64,000 nt of DNA, taken from NCBI GenBank assembly GCA_963675035.1, contig OY776111.1, positions 79,486,946 through 79,550,945 on the forward strand. Reading direction: 5' to 3'. The stretch comes from Allygus modestus (lineage: Eukaryota; Arthropoda; Insecta; Hemiptera; Cicadellidae). Under the pieces are notes generated by a model that was given only the letters and a program-made list of their open reading frames with translations, was not told the DNA's origin and made no database searches. Position numbers and translations under genes: made by a program. Shown piece by piece: positions 51,050 through 60,422 of this stretch (position 1 is its first letter; each line of letters begins with the position of its first letter).

Positions 51050-51610
51050 ATGACTTCGCCGGAGGCAGACGCTGTGCCTATCCCCCGATTGGTTGAGCCT
51101 ATAAATTTAATGACCGGAGTATTTTTAAAGTCAGTACATTTCTTGGACCCAGAACTCACCAAATGTGTCGTGTCGGGTATTTTTAAAAATCGAGATAATA
51201 GTTTGGGTGTATTAATTAAGGGGAGAAAAGGTGTTGTATTTTGGAGTTACGACTCGTTCTGTCAGCTAGTTGACAGGTTCAATGAAATAACTTTGGCTTT
51301 CTTGGGGAATTATCAGTGTTTTATTACTATAGACACGGGGGCTAATATAAAGCTTAGCAGTATTTTTGGTCAGCAGTACGCTTGTGTCTCTGACGGCGAG
51401 CACTCCTTGGCTCTCAACCGTAACGAGTGGGATCAACTTGTAAAATATATTCCTTTAATTGGTCGCTCTCTATTAGAATTATTTTATATAGAGGATATTA
51501 TTAAAGTTTTTATTAATCAAGTATTAACCGATGCTGAAACCTGTACGGATCAATTACCGCCTCACGTAGCTGACCGTTTATATCAGGAAGTCTTATTATG
51601 GAAGCTATAG
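51050..51610 (+). CDS. Unknown Polinton protein (intact counterpart of 274-1166)
   Basis: 186 residues. A first part with strands (GVLIKGRKGVVFWSYDSF; QCFITIDTGANIKL) and a C-terminal helical part (SLLELFYIEDIIKVFINQVL), ending EVLLWKL. The gene at 274-1166, also next to a capsid gene, has the same arrangement and end. Conserved synteny in two elements supports a real gene; no known domain. The end overlaps the next ATG. Confidence 0.65.
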   Translation: MTSPEADAVPIPRLVEPINLMTGVFLKSVHFLDPELTKCVVSGIFKNRDNSLGVLIKGRKGVVFWSYDSFCQLVDRFNEITLAFLGNYQCFITIDTGANIKLSSIFGQQYACVSDGEHSLALNRNEWDQLVKYIPLIGRSLLELFYIEDIIKVFINQVLTDAETCTDQLPPHVADRLYQEVLLWKL

Positions 51611-52044
51611 TGGAGTTTCAAGCTTTCCGGAGTAACAATAATAGATTTATTATTAAAGAACTTGCTATAGTTGGGAGGTCGTATAGAACACAGATTGTGT
51701 TCCGACCTCCATACAGCTTTGATTGTTTAAATAGTAAAATGCAAAGGACAGCCCGTTGGTTGACCCGTCATTATCACCACATTAAGTGGGACGATGGTGA
51801 GGTAGAGTACAGTGAGGAGCTTTTAAGCTCACTCTGTAAACCTTTTGAAACTATTTATACAAAGGGTCTTGAAAAGGCTCAGTTCCTTCGGGAATTTCAC
51901 CCTAATGTTAAAGAGATTAATATTGTAAATAGTAGCGATAGTTATGAACTTGTAGATTGTATTGTACATGGAAATAAAAATGAAAACTGCGCCTTGATGT
52001 CCGCGAAGTACTACGCTCGAAAAATCTTTTCGAGTGGGGCCTAA
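51598..52044 (+). CDS. Unknown Polinton protein (paralogue of 1316-1921)
   Basis: 148 residues, starting inside the end of the previous gene. It shares VEFQAFRSNNNRFIIKEL, RTARWLTRHYHHI-W and IYTKGLEK with the protein at 1316-1921. Basic and aromatic residues are frequent. Function unknown; it is the last unspliced gene of the element. Confidence 0.7.
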   Translation: MEAIVEFQAFRSNNNRFIIKELAIVGRSYRTQIVFRPPYSFDCLNSKMQRTARWLTRHYHHIKWDDGEVEYSEELLSSLCKPFETIYTKGLEKAQFLREFHPNVKEINIVNSSDSYELVDCIVHGNKNENCALMSAKYYARKIFSSGA

Positions 52045-52727
52045 TAAAAAATAAGGCCCGGCAGTCGCTCACCCAAGGCAGGGCTAAACCCTTTGTAAGT
52101 CCAGGGGTGTGGGGAGGTTGGCCTAAAAAACCGTGAAACCGTTTGTTGTAATCCTCTGACTGTCAGGGAAAAGTGGATGGAAAGGCGCAACAAAAAAAAG
52201 TATAAAAGTAAAATACAAAAAAAAGTATAAAAGTAAAAATAAAAAATAAAAGGAGGTAGCATTTTGTTATGGAGTGGCTACCACTGTGAGAGGCGATGGT
52301 TGGGGCCTCTCACCCCAGAGGTTAGGCCTCCAGGGGAAGCTCTGGGTAACCAAAAAGAACGCGCCGACGCTCCTACGGCCTAGCCTAACGGCTTACCGTG
52401 GTGTGGAAACGGGAGCGTTCAAAATTATTTCACCGGAGTTATAAATATTTGACGGAAAACATTACAGTCTAAACAAAATATTCTCCCGGTAAAGTATTTT
52501 TACCGGACTCTAAAGTAAATGACCAAGAAATTTAAAATATTACTGTCAAATTAATTATATCCCCCGTTAAACAGTTCCAGCGGACTTGGAAACATTTGAC
52601 CGAGAAATTAAAAACATTACGGTCAAATCAAAATTGTAGCCCCTGGTAAAGTATTTTTTTCGGACTCTAAAGTTTTAAAAAGGGTTTTGGACAGGCTACA
52701 GTCTAGATTATTTATAATACAAATTAC
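52045..52727. other. Non-coding stretch after the capsid-linked genes
   Basis: Two copies of AAAAAAAAGTATAAAAGTAAAA (about 52192 and 52215), also present once near 42716. CTTACCGTGGTGTGGAAAC (about 52392) is shared with the promoter at 1267-1303 of the left element. From 52440 come repeats of GTATTTTTACCGGACTCTAAAG-type sequence, one of which (52519-52641) is duplicated at 52978-53100. No gene seen. Confidence 0.4.
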
Positions 52728-53100
52728 TTACGGGTAGTAATGCCCACAAAACCTCGGTGGGTTACGCCGATCCCACTGCTTGGAAGGTAGCCCCGCACAT
52801 ACACAGCATAAGGCATAGAGGAATCCCTTATGGCTCCTCCACAACCTAACACAGTAAGTTTGTTTACTGCAAGAATCGCACAACTCATACACAGGCTGCA
52901 TGACTGTAACTGACGCGAGAGGCGAGCAGCGCTTGCTAATCGCCAACCACTTCCGCGATAGCGCAGGGAGGGGTACTTGACCGGGAAATTTAAAATATTA
53001 CTGTCAAATTAATTATATCCCCCGTTAAACAGTTCCAGCGGACTTGGAAACATTTGACCGAGAAATTAAAAACATTACGGTCAAATCAAAATTGTAGCCC
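52519..53100. repeat. Direct repeat pair of ~122 bp flanking an exon
   Basis: 52519-52641 and 52978-53100 are almost identical (for example ATATCCCCCGTTAAACAGTT and TTGACCGAGAAATTAAAAAC). They border the last exon of the minus-strand gene, which suggests that this exon arose by tandem duplication together with intron sequence. Confidence 0.75.
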
Positions 53101-53603
53101 GATAATATATTTTACCGGACTCTAAAGTAAATGGCTGGGAAAGAAACATATCTTACCTTAACAGCAACATTCTCGGGACGCCGAGATTTCTTGAAACATC
53201 CCGCACTCGAAGCAGTTTTGGGACCGATGTACGGCCGGTGCAGGCAGTAGCCTAGGTTTTTGGTCCCCAGCCACCAGCCGTCAATGTAAGCGTAAGGCTC
53301 GAAACTGTGCGGCGCTAGTTCGTAGATCTGTAAAACAAAAAGAAGAAGAATTATACACAGTCACACAAACAACAACAAAAAGTTAACCTTATTAATAATT
53401 GTACCCACCGAGTAACAGTTACTGCAATAGCTCCGCCCACAGATAAAGTAACTTGCTTTATAACATTTACTTTTGTGCTCTTCAATTAGTGATTGTTTGA
53501 TTAAAAATGGCACGTTTAAATTTTGAATTTGCTGTAGAAATTTGAATTTTAGACAATAATGCTTAAGGCAAATTTGAGTTAGGCTAGGCGGAGTGTTCAT
53601 CAT
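52728..53603 (-). CDS. Three-exon Cys-rich gene, unknown function
   Basis: Predicted minus-strand gene. Exon 1 runs from the ATG at 53603 to 53388 (donor GTTAAC) or to 53409 (donor GTGGGT). Exon 2 is 53327-53157 (acceptor TTTTGTTTTACAG, donor GTAAGA). Exon 3 is 52895 to the TAA at 52728 (acceptor CATGCAG). All junctions are phase 0, giving about 177-184 residues. Exon 1 ends in a CGRSYCSNCYS cluster. Exons 2 and 3 start alike (IYEL.. and PVYEL..) and share a Y/W/L/Y spacing, as expected from exon duplication. Exon 3 is rich in Cys (CDSCSKQTYC; LCCVC). No family recognised. It shares a 210-bp head-to-head promoter with the RING gene. Confidence 0.5.
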
Positions 53604-53813
53604 GAAGTGAGAGAGGAGCAGAGTGTGTGTGGGGCGCGGCTAGCGAGACCTCGCGTAACCTGATTGGCTGCCCTGTTGGGCGGAGCAACAGTCGTCTTGG
53701 ATGTGATTGGTTGGATGTGTGAGGCGGATGGATTGTTATTGGCTGGGTAGGCAGAGCATATGGAGGGAATTTAGTATATATACGGGGTTCAGGCTTTATT
53801 TTGTTATGTCGCT
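53604..53813. promoter_or_regulatory. Divergent promoter between two spliced genes
   Basis: 210 bases between the two start codons, with three or four CCAAT-type boxes (TGATTGGCTG, TGATTGGTTG, TTATTGGCTG) and TATATATA at 53775-53782, 32 bases before the plus-strand ATG. One region may drive both genes. Confidence 0.5.
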
Positions 53814-56800
53814 ATGAACACAGTGATTTGTATAATGGCTATAGTGTTTTTGCAATTGTTTGTCCTCGTCTGTCTTCGCCTGGCGGCAGGAGACAGCGAT
53901 GAGGAAAATATTCCTCCTTCAACTGAACAGGTTAGTTTTTATTAGTTTATTTTTTTAAACTCACATTGATTTCTTTAGACTTTTTTCAGACCCGTCGTTT
54001 TTACAGGTCATATAGTTAGTAATAGATTGTTGTTTTTATTTTTAGGCCTCTGGCAGCAACCCTCCACCAGCTCAGGCACTAAGTCAGGACATGTTCTTTG
54101 CTGAAGACCTGGATATCCTGTCTATTAGAGCCGTAAGTATTGTATTGTTGTGGAATTATTTGGTTTTAATAGGTGTGTTGTTATTAGTTATATTTTATAA
54201 ATTTATTTATTTTCAGAGCGGGACTGCAGTTTCCCTGAGCAATATTTCTGACCTCCACAACCTTTCTCAGGTAAGCATTGCTTTTATTTGACGTTGTTAT
54301 TTAAATAAATATAATATTTAATATATGTCTCTTATTTGTTGTATTTGTATAGTAATATATTTTATTTGTTTGATTTATAGGCCAGTAGCTCTGCAGCGAG
54401 TTTAACCGAGCTGCGACCTCTATCTCAGGTTAGTAAATTACAGTAGGTAAGACTTTAGTTTAGGATTAGTTTTTTTATAATAGGTGTGTATTCAGTTTTA
54501 TTTTTCTTTGATTTTAGGAAGAGTACAGTGGCCGCTTAACTCAAATGTTAAGACACTCTGGCCGTTCGAGCCAGGGGGAATTTGTAATTGAGACCAGTAG
54601 GACCTTCCTGCAGTCTGGTGCAGTGGTGACCAGGAATAGTTTCAGGGTTAGTAGTTTTTTATAGCGGGCTTGTTTTAACTTAAGTTAGAAAGACATGTTT
54701 TACTTATTAATTTTTTGTTGCAGAACGGCTCAGGGCAGATACTGAGCCAAGAGGATCGTGAGGCAATCCGGCAGGAATTGGAGAATGTAAGTCTAAATTT
54801 TATTTTATTTGTCTGTTGCAGTATGACATAGCTCCTGAGCTTATAGAGGCTAGCATGCGAGCATTGTGAACTGTAAGTTTTATTTTTTGTGTAGCTTAGT
54901 TTACTAGTCTGATACTTAGCTATGGGTTAGGGGGAGATTTTCGCTCCCCCATACTTGCAGTATTGTTTTCTCAAACTCTATTATTCTTTCAGTGGGAGAG
55001 GCCTGCGTCTCCAATTAGGCGCACACCAAGGAACATGGTATACATTGACAACAGAGCTAGGCAGAGTGTGGAGAATGTAAGTCAAATTTACTATCTTTTT
55101 ATTAAGGTAGAATGTTTACTTTAAAATATAACTAATATGTTAGTATATCAAATATATATATATATATATATATAGTTTATGTACCTTTTGTTTTCAGGCT
55201 AGGGATCGCTCTCCAGTTGCACGCCCCGGCACTCCAACCCCAGAGTCACAGCCGATGGAGCTCCCGTCATTCAGGGGTGGACGGGAGGAGACTACCCGGC
55301 GAGATCGGTCTAGGGAGTTGCCTGGCTGGATGACGGCTTCGAGACGTGACTTTCGGCAGAATCATCTTGTAAGTATTAACATAAGGTTTAGTAATTAGTA
55401 TTAATGTGTAATATACATTTTAAGTTTTAATAATAATATAAATATTATTTACAGGGACGGAACATGACAGGAGATGATGAGGATGTTTTCGAGTTTCCCC
55501 CTAGAAGAGTTGCCTTGTCTCGGAGAGTGGCTGCACTAGTGGCGAGATTTGAGAGGCCCGGTGTTGGTGGTAGTGAACCAATTACGGGTCCTGCAAGGCG
55601 TGCTGATCTATTGGTAGGTTTAATACATTCTCACTTAATACTAGAAGGTTTATTAAATTAGGCTTGTTTATAAGTAACCTAACAGATGCTGCCTTTTATC
55701 TTGTTTCAGACTATTCCAGAGCAACAATTCTTTTACAATGCGCGGGGGGAGATACTGAGTTATTTTGGAGCTCGGAATGATCATCCTACACCCCGCAACT
55801 TTTATCATCTCCCGCAAGTAAGTTGTAGTGTATTTTAGTCGGGATAACTAAGTAGGGTTTGATTTAATACAGTGATTATATATATTTATATTTTTTCAGA
55901 ACGTTGCGGAATATTATGTGGATCAGATGATCGACGAAGTTGAGCCATCGAGTGTAACCGGGACCTGTATTCACGTACGCGAGCAGCGGGTAAACGGCCG
56001 TTACTGGCGTCTTATTTCTACTATGGTTAGTATACATAGGTTTAAATGGACTACTTTTTGTGCCTGGGATTGTATAGCTGTATTTAGTAATTTTTAAATG
56101 ATTTTAGAATGGTGGTGAAGCATGGCAGCCTGCAAGGTTCCCCTTTACCAGGGGGTATGGCCGGGAGGCACGGTTTGTCTACGAGTGGGAGTCAGGTCGC
56201 ACAACTGATATTGAGGTAGGGTAGCTGTATTGATTATTATATTTGTTATTGTTTGAGTAAATAAACCTTGTTTATAATTAACATATCATATACTAACAGG
56301 TTTTTTTAACGATTCAGAGACTGGTTAATGGAGAGGCAGCAGCAGCAGCAGCAGCAGCACCGGCAGAACCAATGAACCTACAGTGTGAGGAGAGGATGCC
56401 AGCAGTTGAGCCAGGGACCTGTGTCGACTGCAGAAGGGAGGATGCTATTCTACAACTGCGAAGGCGAATATTTGAAGAGGTGGGTAATTATGATTAAACT
56501 AGATATCCACTCGTCAATTTGTACAGGCTTTACAGAATAATAATAATAACACTTGTTTCTTTAGGGATTCAGTATAATATACAGATATATTAAAGATACT
56601 TTATGATTTCAGGAGCGATTGCGGAACGGGGCAGGGGCTGTTTCGTCTGAGACTGGAGTAATGTTCTCCCGCCTCTCCTACGTGAGACACGAGCTGCGTG
56701 GCGTGCTGAACCTCGCATCGAACGTCCTAGAGGACTCAACACCTCCGGATGTGGCAGCTGTAATAACCCATGTATGGGATGAGATCCGTCAGACTCTGGA

Positions 56801-57035
56801 GAACATCCTGGGAACCAGCGGCCCTGTGATGGACTCCCTGACCGAGAGAGGACCTGACCCAGACATGGAGCGGGGTAGGCACATCGAGTGCCAAATTTGT
56901 AATGACGGCCTACCCTGTATTGTTCTGCAGCCCTGTCACCACACTCTATGTCCCCAGTGCAGTATGCGGATTTATAGCTGCCCCTTCTGCCGGCTTAGAA
57001 TTGTAAGTAGGCTAAGGATCTTTTTTGAACAGTAG
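53814..57035 (+). CDS. Fourteen-exon RING-finger gene carried by the Polinton
   Basis: Exons: 53814-53930, 54046-54132, 54217-54270, 54381-54428, 54518-54646, 54724-54786, 54993-55076, 55198-55368, 55455-55613, 55710-55817, 55900-56025, 56108-56215, 56318-56479, 56613-57035. Every exon length is a multiple of three and all 13 introns (about 70-206 bases) are phase 0, with GT(A/T)AG(T/G)-type donors and pyrimidine-AG acceptors. The product is 612 residues. The N-terminus is hydrophobic (signal-peptide-like, residues 5-25). Short repeated LSQ exon ends, an Ala8 run, LQCEE (LxCxE, 439-443) and CVDC (453-456) follow. The C-terminus is a C3HC4 RING (C565, C568, C580, H582, C585, C588, C595, C598), so an E3 ligase role is likely. 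A signal peptide and a RING are an unusual pair; a membrane anchor is possible. The other Polinton genes have no visible introns within their coding frames. Confidence 0.75.
54822..54872 (+). other. Possible cassette (poison) exon of the RING gene
   Basis: Between exons 6 and 7, TCTGTTGCAG precedes 54822 and GTAAGT follows 54872. The 51-base segment would keep phase 0 but contains a TGA as its 16th codon. Inclusion would end the protein after the sixth exon, so it is either a regulated stop exon or a dead exon. Confidence 0.4.
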
Positions 57036-57100
57036 TTATTTTATGTATTTTTAGGTTATTATTAAAGGTTAAAATCATTTTATGTCTGTTTTAGAGGTAT

Positions 57101-57730
57101 AATTATTTTGTTTAAACTTAAAGTAAGTCCATTTTATTTGAAATTGATTTTTGTACAATAATAAGTCAACAAGTAGAGTCGTTTTATGTTTGTTATTAAA
57201 AGTGGTAAATTTTAAAAGATGTGATTATTATTTAACAAGTGAGGATTAAAAGTCATTCTGTATTAATATTGTTTTTAGAGGTATAATTATTTTGTTTAAA
57301 CTTAAAGTAAGTCCATTTTATTTGAAATTGATTTTTGTACCATAATAAGTCAACAAGTAGAGTCGTTTTATGTTTGTTATTAAAAGATGTGATTATTATT
57401 TAACAAGTGAGGATTAAAAGTCATTCTTTATTAATATTGTTTTTAGAAAATTGTTTTGTTTGAGAAGTTAGAATTGTATTAGTATTTAATTGGTTTTAAA
57501 GAAATAAAGATAGTTTATTTAAAATGAATTTGATATTTTGTACAATAATAAGTCAACAAGTAGAGTCGTTTTATGTTTGTTATTAAAAGATGTGATTATT
57601 ATTTAACAAGTGAGGATTAAAAGTCATTCTGTATTAATATTGTTTTTAGAACATTGTTTTGTTTGAGAAGTTAGAATTGTATTAGTATTTAATTGGTTTT
57701 AAAGAAATAAAGATAGTTTATTTAAAATGA
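57101..57730. repeat. Tandem ~184-204-bp repeats after the RING gene
   Basis: ATAAGTCAACAAGTAGAGTC occurs near 57161, 57345 and 57549, with TTTTATGTTTGTTATTAAAAG and GATGTGATTATTATTTAAC in each unit. AATAAA signals at about 57503 and 57705 could end the RING transcript. Otherwise non-coding. Confidence 0.75.
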
Positions 57731-57734
57731 ATTT

Positions 57735-57830
57735 GATTTTTTACTTACCAAGTGTAGAGTAGAGGAGTGGAGCGAGCACTGCGCACCTCAACAAAACATA
57801 ACTGTAGACTGAAGACCAGACGTATTTATA
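57735..57830 (-). promoter_or_regulatory. Minus-strand TATA, initiator and splice donor near the right end
   Basis: Read on minus: TATAAATA (57830-57823), TTCAGTC (57813-57807, about 20 bases on, closer than usual), then a short leader and GGTAAGT at about 57741-57735. It looks like a first exon running inward from the right end, antisense to the RING gene. No acceptor is assigned. Confidence 0.35.
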
Positions 57831-58035
57831 ATACAACTTTTACTGCCACTCTTCAATGGTCTATTCATGATGAGTGGTGTATCACGGCTTCAAAGACGTT
57901 CATTGTACGAGCGGCGGCTGCCGCTCGCGGTTACATGTAACCGCACAGGATGTGCCGTGGTGAGGCAACCACTATCTTGACACGGATAAAGTTGAGTTTC
58001 TCTGTATTAACTAAAATGAATTTTTAACAGAGTAT

Positions 58036-58371
58036 TTTCTGGTGATGGTATATTATACACTATTATGGTACATATATATATATATATATATTATACACTG
58101 TGGCGTTATATATGGTACATATAATTATATATGGTACATATAATTATATATGGTACATATAATTAGCTCTGCTAAGTTGGTAACACTTTGGAGGGAAAAA
58201 AGTGGCGGGAAGAAAAGTAAGGTTAGGCCAATTTTTTTTGGCGCGCAAATTTGGCGGGAACGCCACCATGGGCGCCGCCATCTTGGATCACGTGACCTAA
58301 TTAGACCAATCAGAAGCCAGATTTTAAGCCCATAAGCGCAATGTTAGACCTCATGGGGTGCGGATCCTACT
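58036..58371. repeat. Polinton right terminal inverted repeat
   Basis: Reverse complement of 36143-36479, with single-base differences in the A/T runs. Ends CGGATCCTACT at 58371 and is followed by G10, six of which form the target duplication. Confidence 0.9.
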
Positions 58372-58447
58372 GGGGGGGGGGCTCCACAGCTCCACAGTGG
58401 AGCAACTGCCGTTGCTGCTGGTTTTGAACCATCTATTTCCCCCTACT
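58372..58447. repeat. Outer end of the palindrome's right arm
   Basis: G10 followed by CTCCACAGCTCCACAGTGG and the rest of the terminal repeat, exact inverse of 19630-19695. It was separated from the right arm by the Polinton. The CTCCACTGTGGAG core can form a terminal hairpin. Confidence 0.9.
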
Positions 58448-58453
58448 ATTTAT
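58448..58453. other. Target site duplication ATTTAT, right copy
   Basis: Matches 19624-19629 exactly. Confidence 0.85.
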
Positions 58454-58933
58454 TCACCCATCTAGTCACTATTTATTTAATTATTCTTTATTTATTTCCT
58501 TCTCTGACAAACTTCATTATGCAATGTGAAAACTTTATAATTATTAAAATTGTGTACTAGTATAATGTTATGGACCTTTTTCTAATAATAGGGCATAAGC
58601 CCTGACTCGATTAATTTACTTGATGGTATAACACATCAATATGAAAGTATTAACGTAAATACTTGATATCATAATTTGTCAATACATAACAAAACAATTT
58701 TGTATCGGTAATCAGATGTTCTATATTTACATTGAGATGTTTGTTTATGTTTACATTAAGGTTATTTTGAGTTAAATAAAATATTTCAAAAAATATTGTA
58801 TTACAAGTAAATTATATATTATCGCATTTTAATCCATTTCTGAGCTATGTTTTAAGTCCCTAGCTCATCGGCAAGTTAGTTAAAAAACTATTGCAAAATT
58901 TGTACCGAACAGAAAAGAACGCGAGTTCATAAT
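58454..58933. other. AT-rich flank, no gene seen
   Basis: Host sequence to the right of the composite element; no frame or repeat of note. Confidence 0.5.
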
Positions 58934-60290
58934 ACCCCCGTCGCAGCAAACCTGCGTACTCTACGAATTTACATTGCATATATATGTCTTATACCATATA
59001 AAACTACTTCCCAAGTTCGCAAATAAGCGATATAATATAACATTTTAATTATTCTCCATAAGAATAACATGGAGCTGAGTACGCAGGTTTTCTGCAACAA
59101 GGAACACAAAATATGGGTTTTATGCAAATATGAATATAACTCAACTAGGTGAAGCCACATACCAAGTTTCATCAATATAAATTCATAAATAAGCGATACA
59201 TTCCATTTTAATTATTCACCATAAGGATAACATGGGAGTTGAGTACGTAGGTTTGCTGCAACAAGGGACACGAAATATGTTTTTTATGAAAATATAAATA
59301 TAACTCAACTAGGTGAATCCACATACCAAGTTTTATTTTTAAGTTTTATTAATTTATTAGTTTTTAGTAATTAAGGGATACATAACATTTCACTTATTCT
59401 CCATAAAAATAACATGGGGGCTGAGTACGCAGGTTTGCTGCTACAGGAACTATCTCGGTAAAAAATGTTTTGTGCAAATAACAATAGACCACAACCAGAT
59501 GAAGCCATATACCAAGTTTGGTCCGTATACGTTCATAAATAAGCGAGATATAAAATATTTATTATTCTCCTTAAGGATAATATTGGACAACGTACTGTGT
59601 TTAGCACTTTCAATATCTCTGGATCCAACTGACTTTTATAAAAATGATCAAAACATTGTGTTTTTTAAGCTGAATCCAATGATACAAACTAGGAGTAGGC
59701 TACGCTCTAATTTCGCGTAAGAGGATGAACGAAGAGTTAAATTACTACCTTATTTTGATAGTTAAATGACACTTGAGCAGTTTAATATAGTGAATTGCAT
59801 GATAAAATATTGACTTTTAGCGAATTTACTGTATAGGGAAGAAGCTATTACCGTAGGTCTCATGGTAAGACTTAAGCCCGAGGCCATGATACTTTTTGTT
59901 TTGAGGTCCCCAGATGCCAAAAACACAATTCGTTCAAATTTATATAAATATGTGTGTGTGTGTGTGTGTCTGCGAATGCGATAACTTGAGTAAAAAACGT
60001 CCAATTTCGATTAAATGTGTAAAGTGACATTCATGACCTTAAGTTCAAAAACCAGAAAAATCGGACCATGGGAAGGGGAGTTTATGGGGGTTATAAATTT
60101 TCCAAAAATCTTTTTTTTGCATTTTTTACCCTAACATTTGTAAAACACTCAATTTTTGTTTTGACCATTTTATAGAGCTAAAAAAATAAAATAAATAATA
60201 TAGTATTTTGAATTATTAACCTAGGTTAAGTGGTTGCCGAGAAAATCCAAAAAACCTGCTCATAAAATCTCTCATGCTAGAATAAACTTA
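58934..60290. repeat. Microsatellite-bearing repeat family, two partial copies
   Basis: 58934-59660 starts CCCCCGTCGCAGCAAACCTGC and runs through the CTCCATAAGAATAACATGG monomers to ACAACGTACTGTGTTTAGCAC (reverse orientation). 59817-60290 is a forward copy (TAGCGAATTTACTGTATAGGG, GAAGCTATTACCGTAGGTCT) with a (TG)n tract at about 59949-59969 in the family position. Confidence 0.7.
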
Positions 60291-60422
60291 AAATGAAAAT
60301 GAAATAAACCTTACCTGCATAAACAAAATAATTGATTTACAAAACATAAAACTAAAAAACTAAACAAATTTAAAAGGTTTCTAGGAAATAGCTTTCTGGT
60401 ATACAGTAGCATGTAAAAAGAA

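Larger units (their letters stand above)
36143..58371. mobile_element. Capsid-encoding Polinton/adintovirus-like element, 22.2 kb
   Basis: Starts AGTAGGATCCGCACC and ends with its reverse complement. The ends are 5'-AG...CT-3', the terminal inverted repeats are about 337 bp, and it is flanked by GGGGGG on both sides (36137-36142 and 58372-58377), the expected 6-bp duplication. Gene content is the Polinton/adintovirus set: protein-primed PolB, retroviral-type integrase, packaging ATPase, adenain-like protease, penton and major capsid protein, plus accessory genes. It sits in the terminal G-tract of the palindrome's right arm. PolB and integrase are frameshifted, so this copy is probably not autonomous as written. 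Confidence 0.9.
19630..58447. mobile_element. Composite element: giant palindromic PolB element, interrupted by a Polinton
   Basis: Begins AGTAGGGGGAAATAG and ends with the reverse complement; the outer 66 bases plus a C/G tract match exactly (19630-19695 and 58382-58447). Between them the arms 19630-27793 and 28169-36142 are reverse complements, apart from scattered substitutions and repeat-number differences. Removing the Polinton at 36143-58371 and one GGGGGG copy rejoins the right arm to its terminal 66 bases and leaves a 16.6-kb palindrome. Each arm has one DNA polymerase and one C2H2 protein. No integrase, transposase, ATPase or capsid gene is present in either arm. Confidence 0.85.

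Noticed and set aside
52041..52262. Phe/Tyr-rich minus-strand frame
   Set aside because: It is the reverse reading of A-rich tracts (AAAAAAAAGTATAAAAG).
19630..58447. A single 38.8-kb Polinton with the palindrome nested in its left terminal repeat
   Set aside because: This was my first reading. It leaves the AGTAGGATCC start after the G-tract and the GGGGGG on both sides of 36143-58371 unexplained, and gives no target duplication for the palindrome. The reverse nesting explains all junctions.
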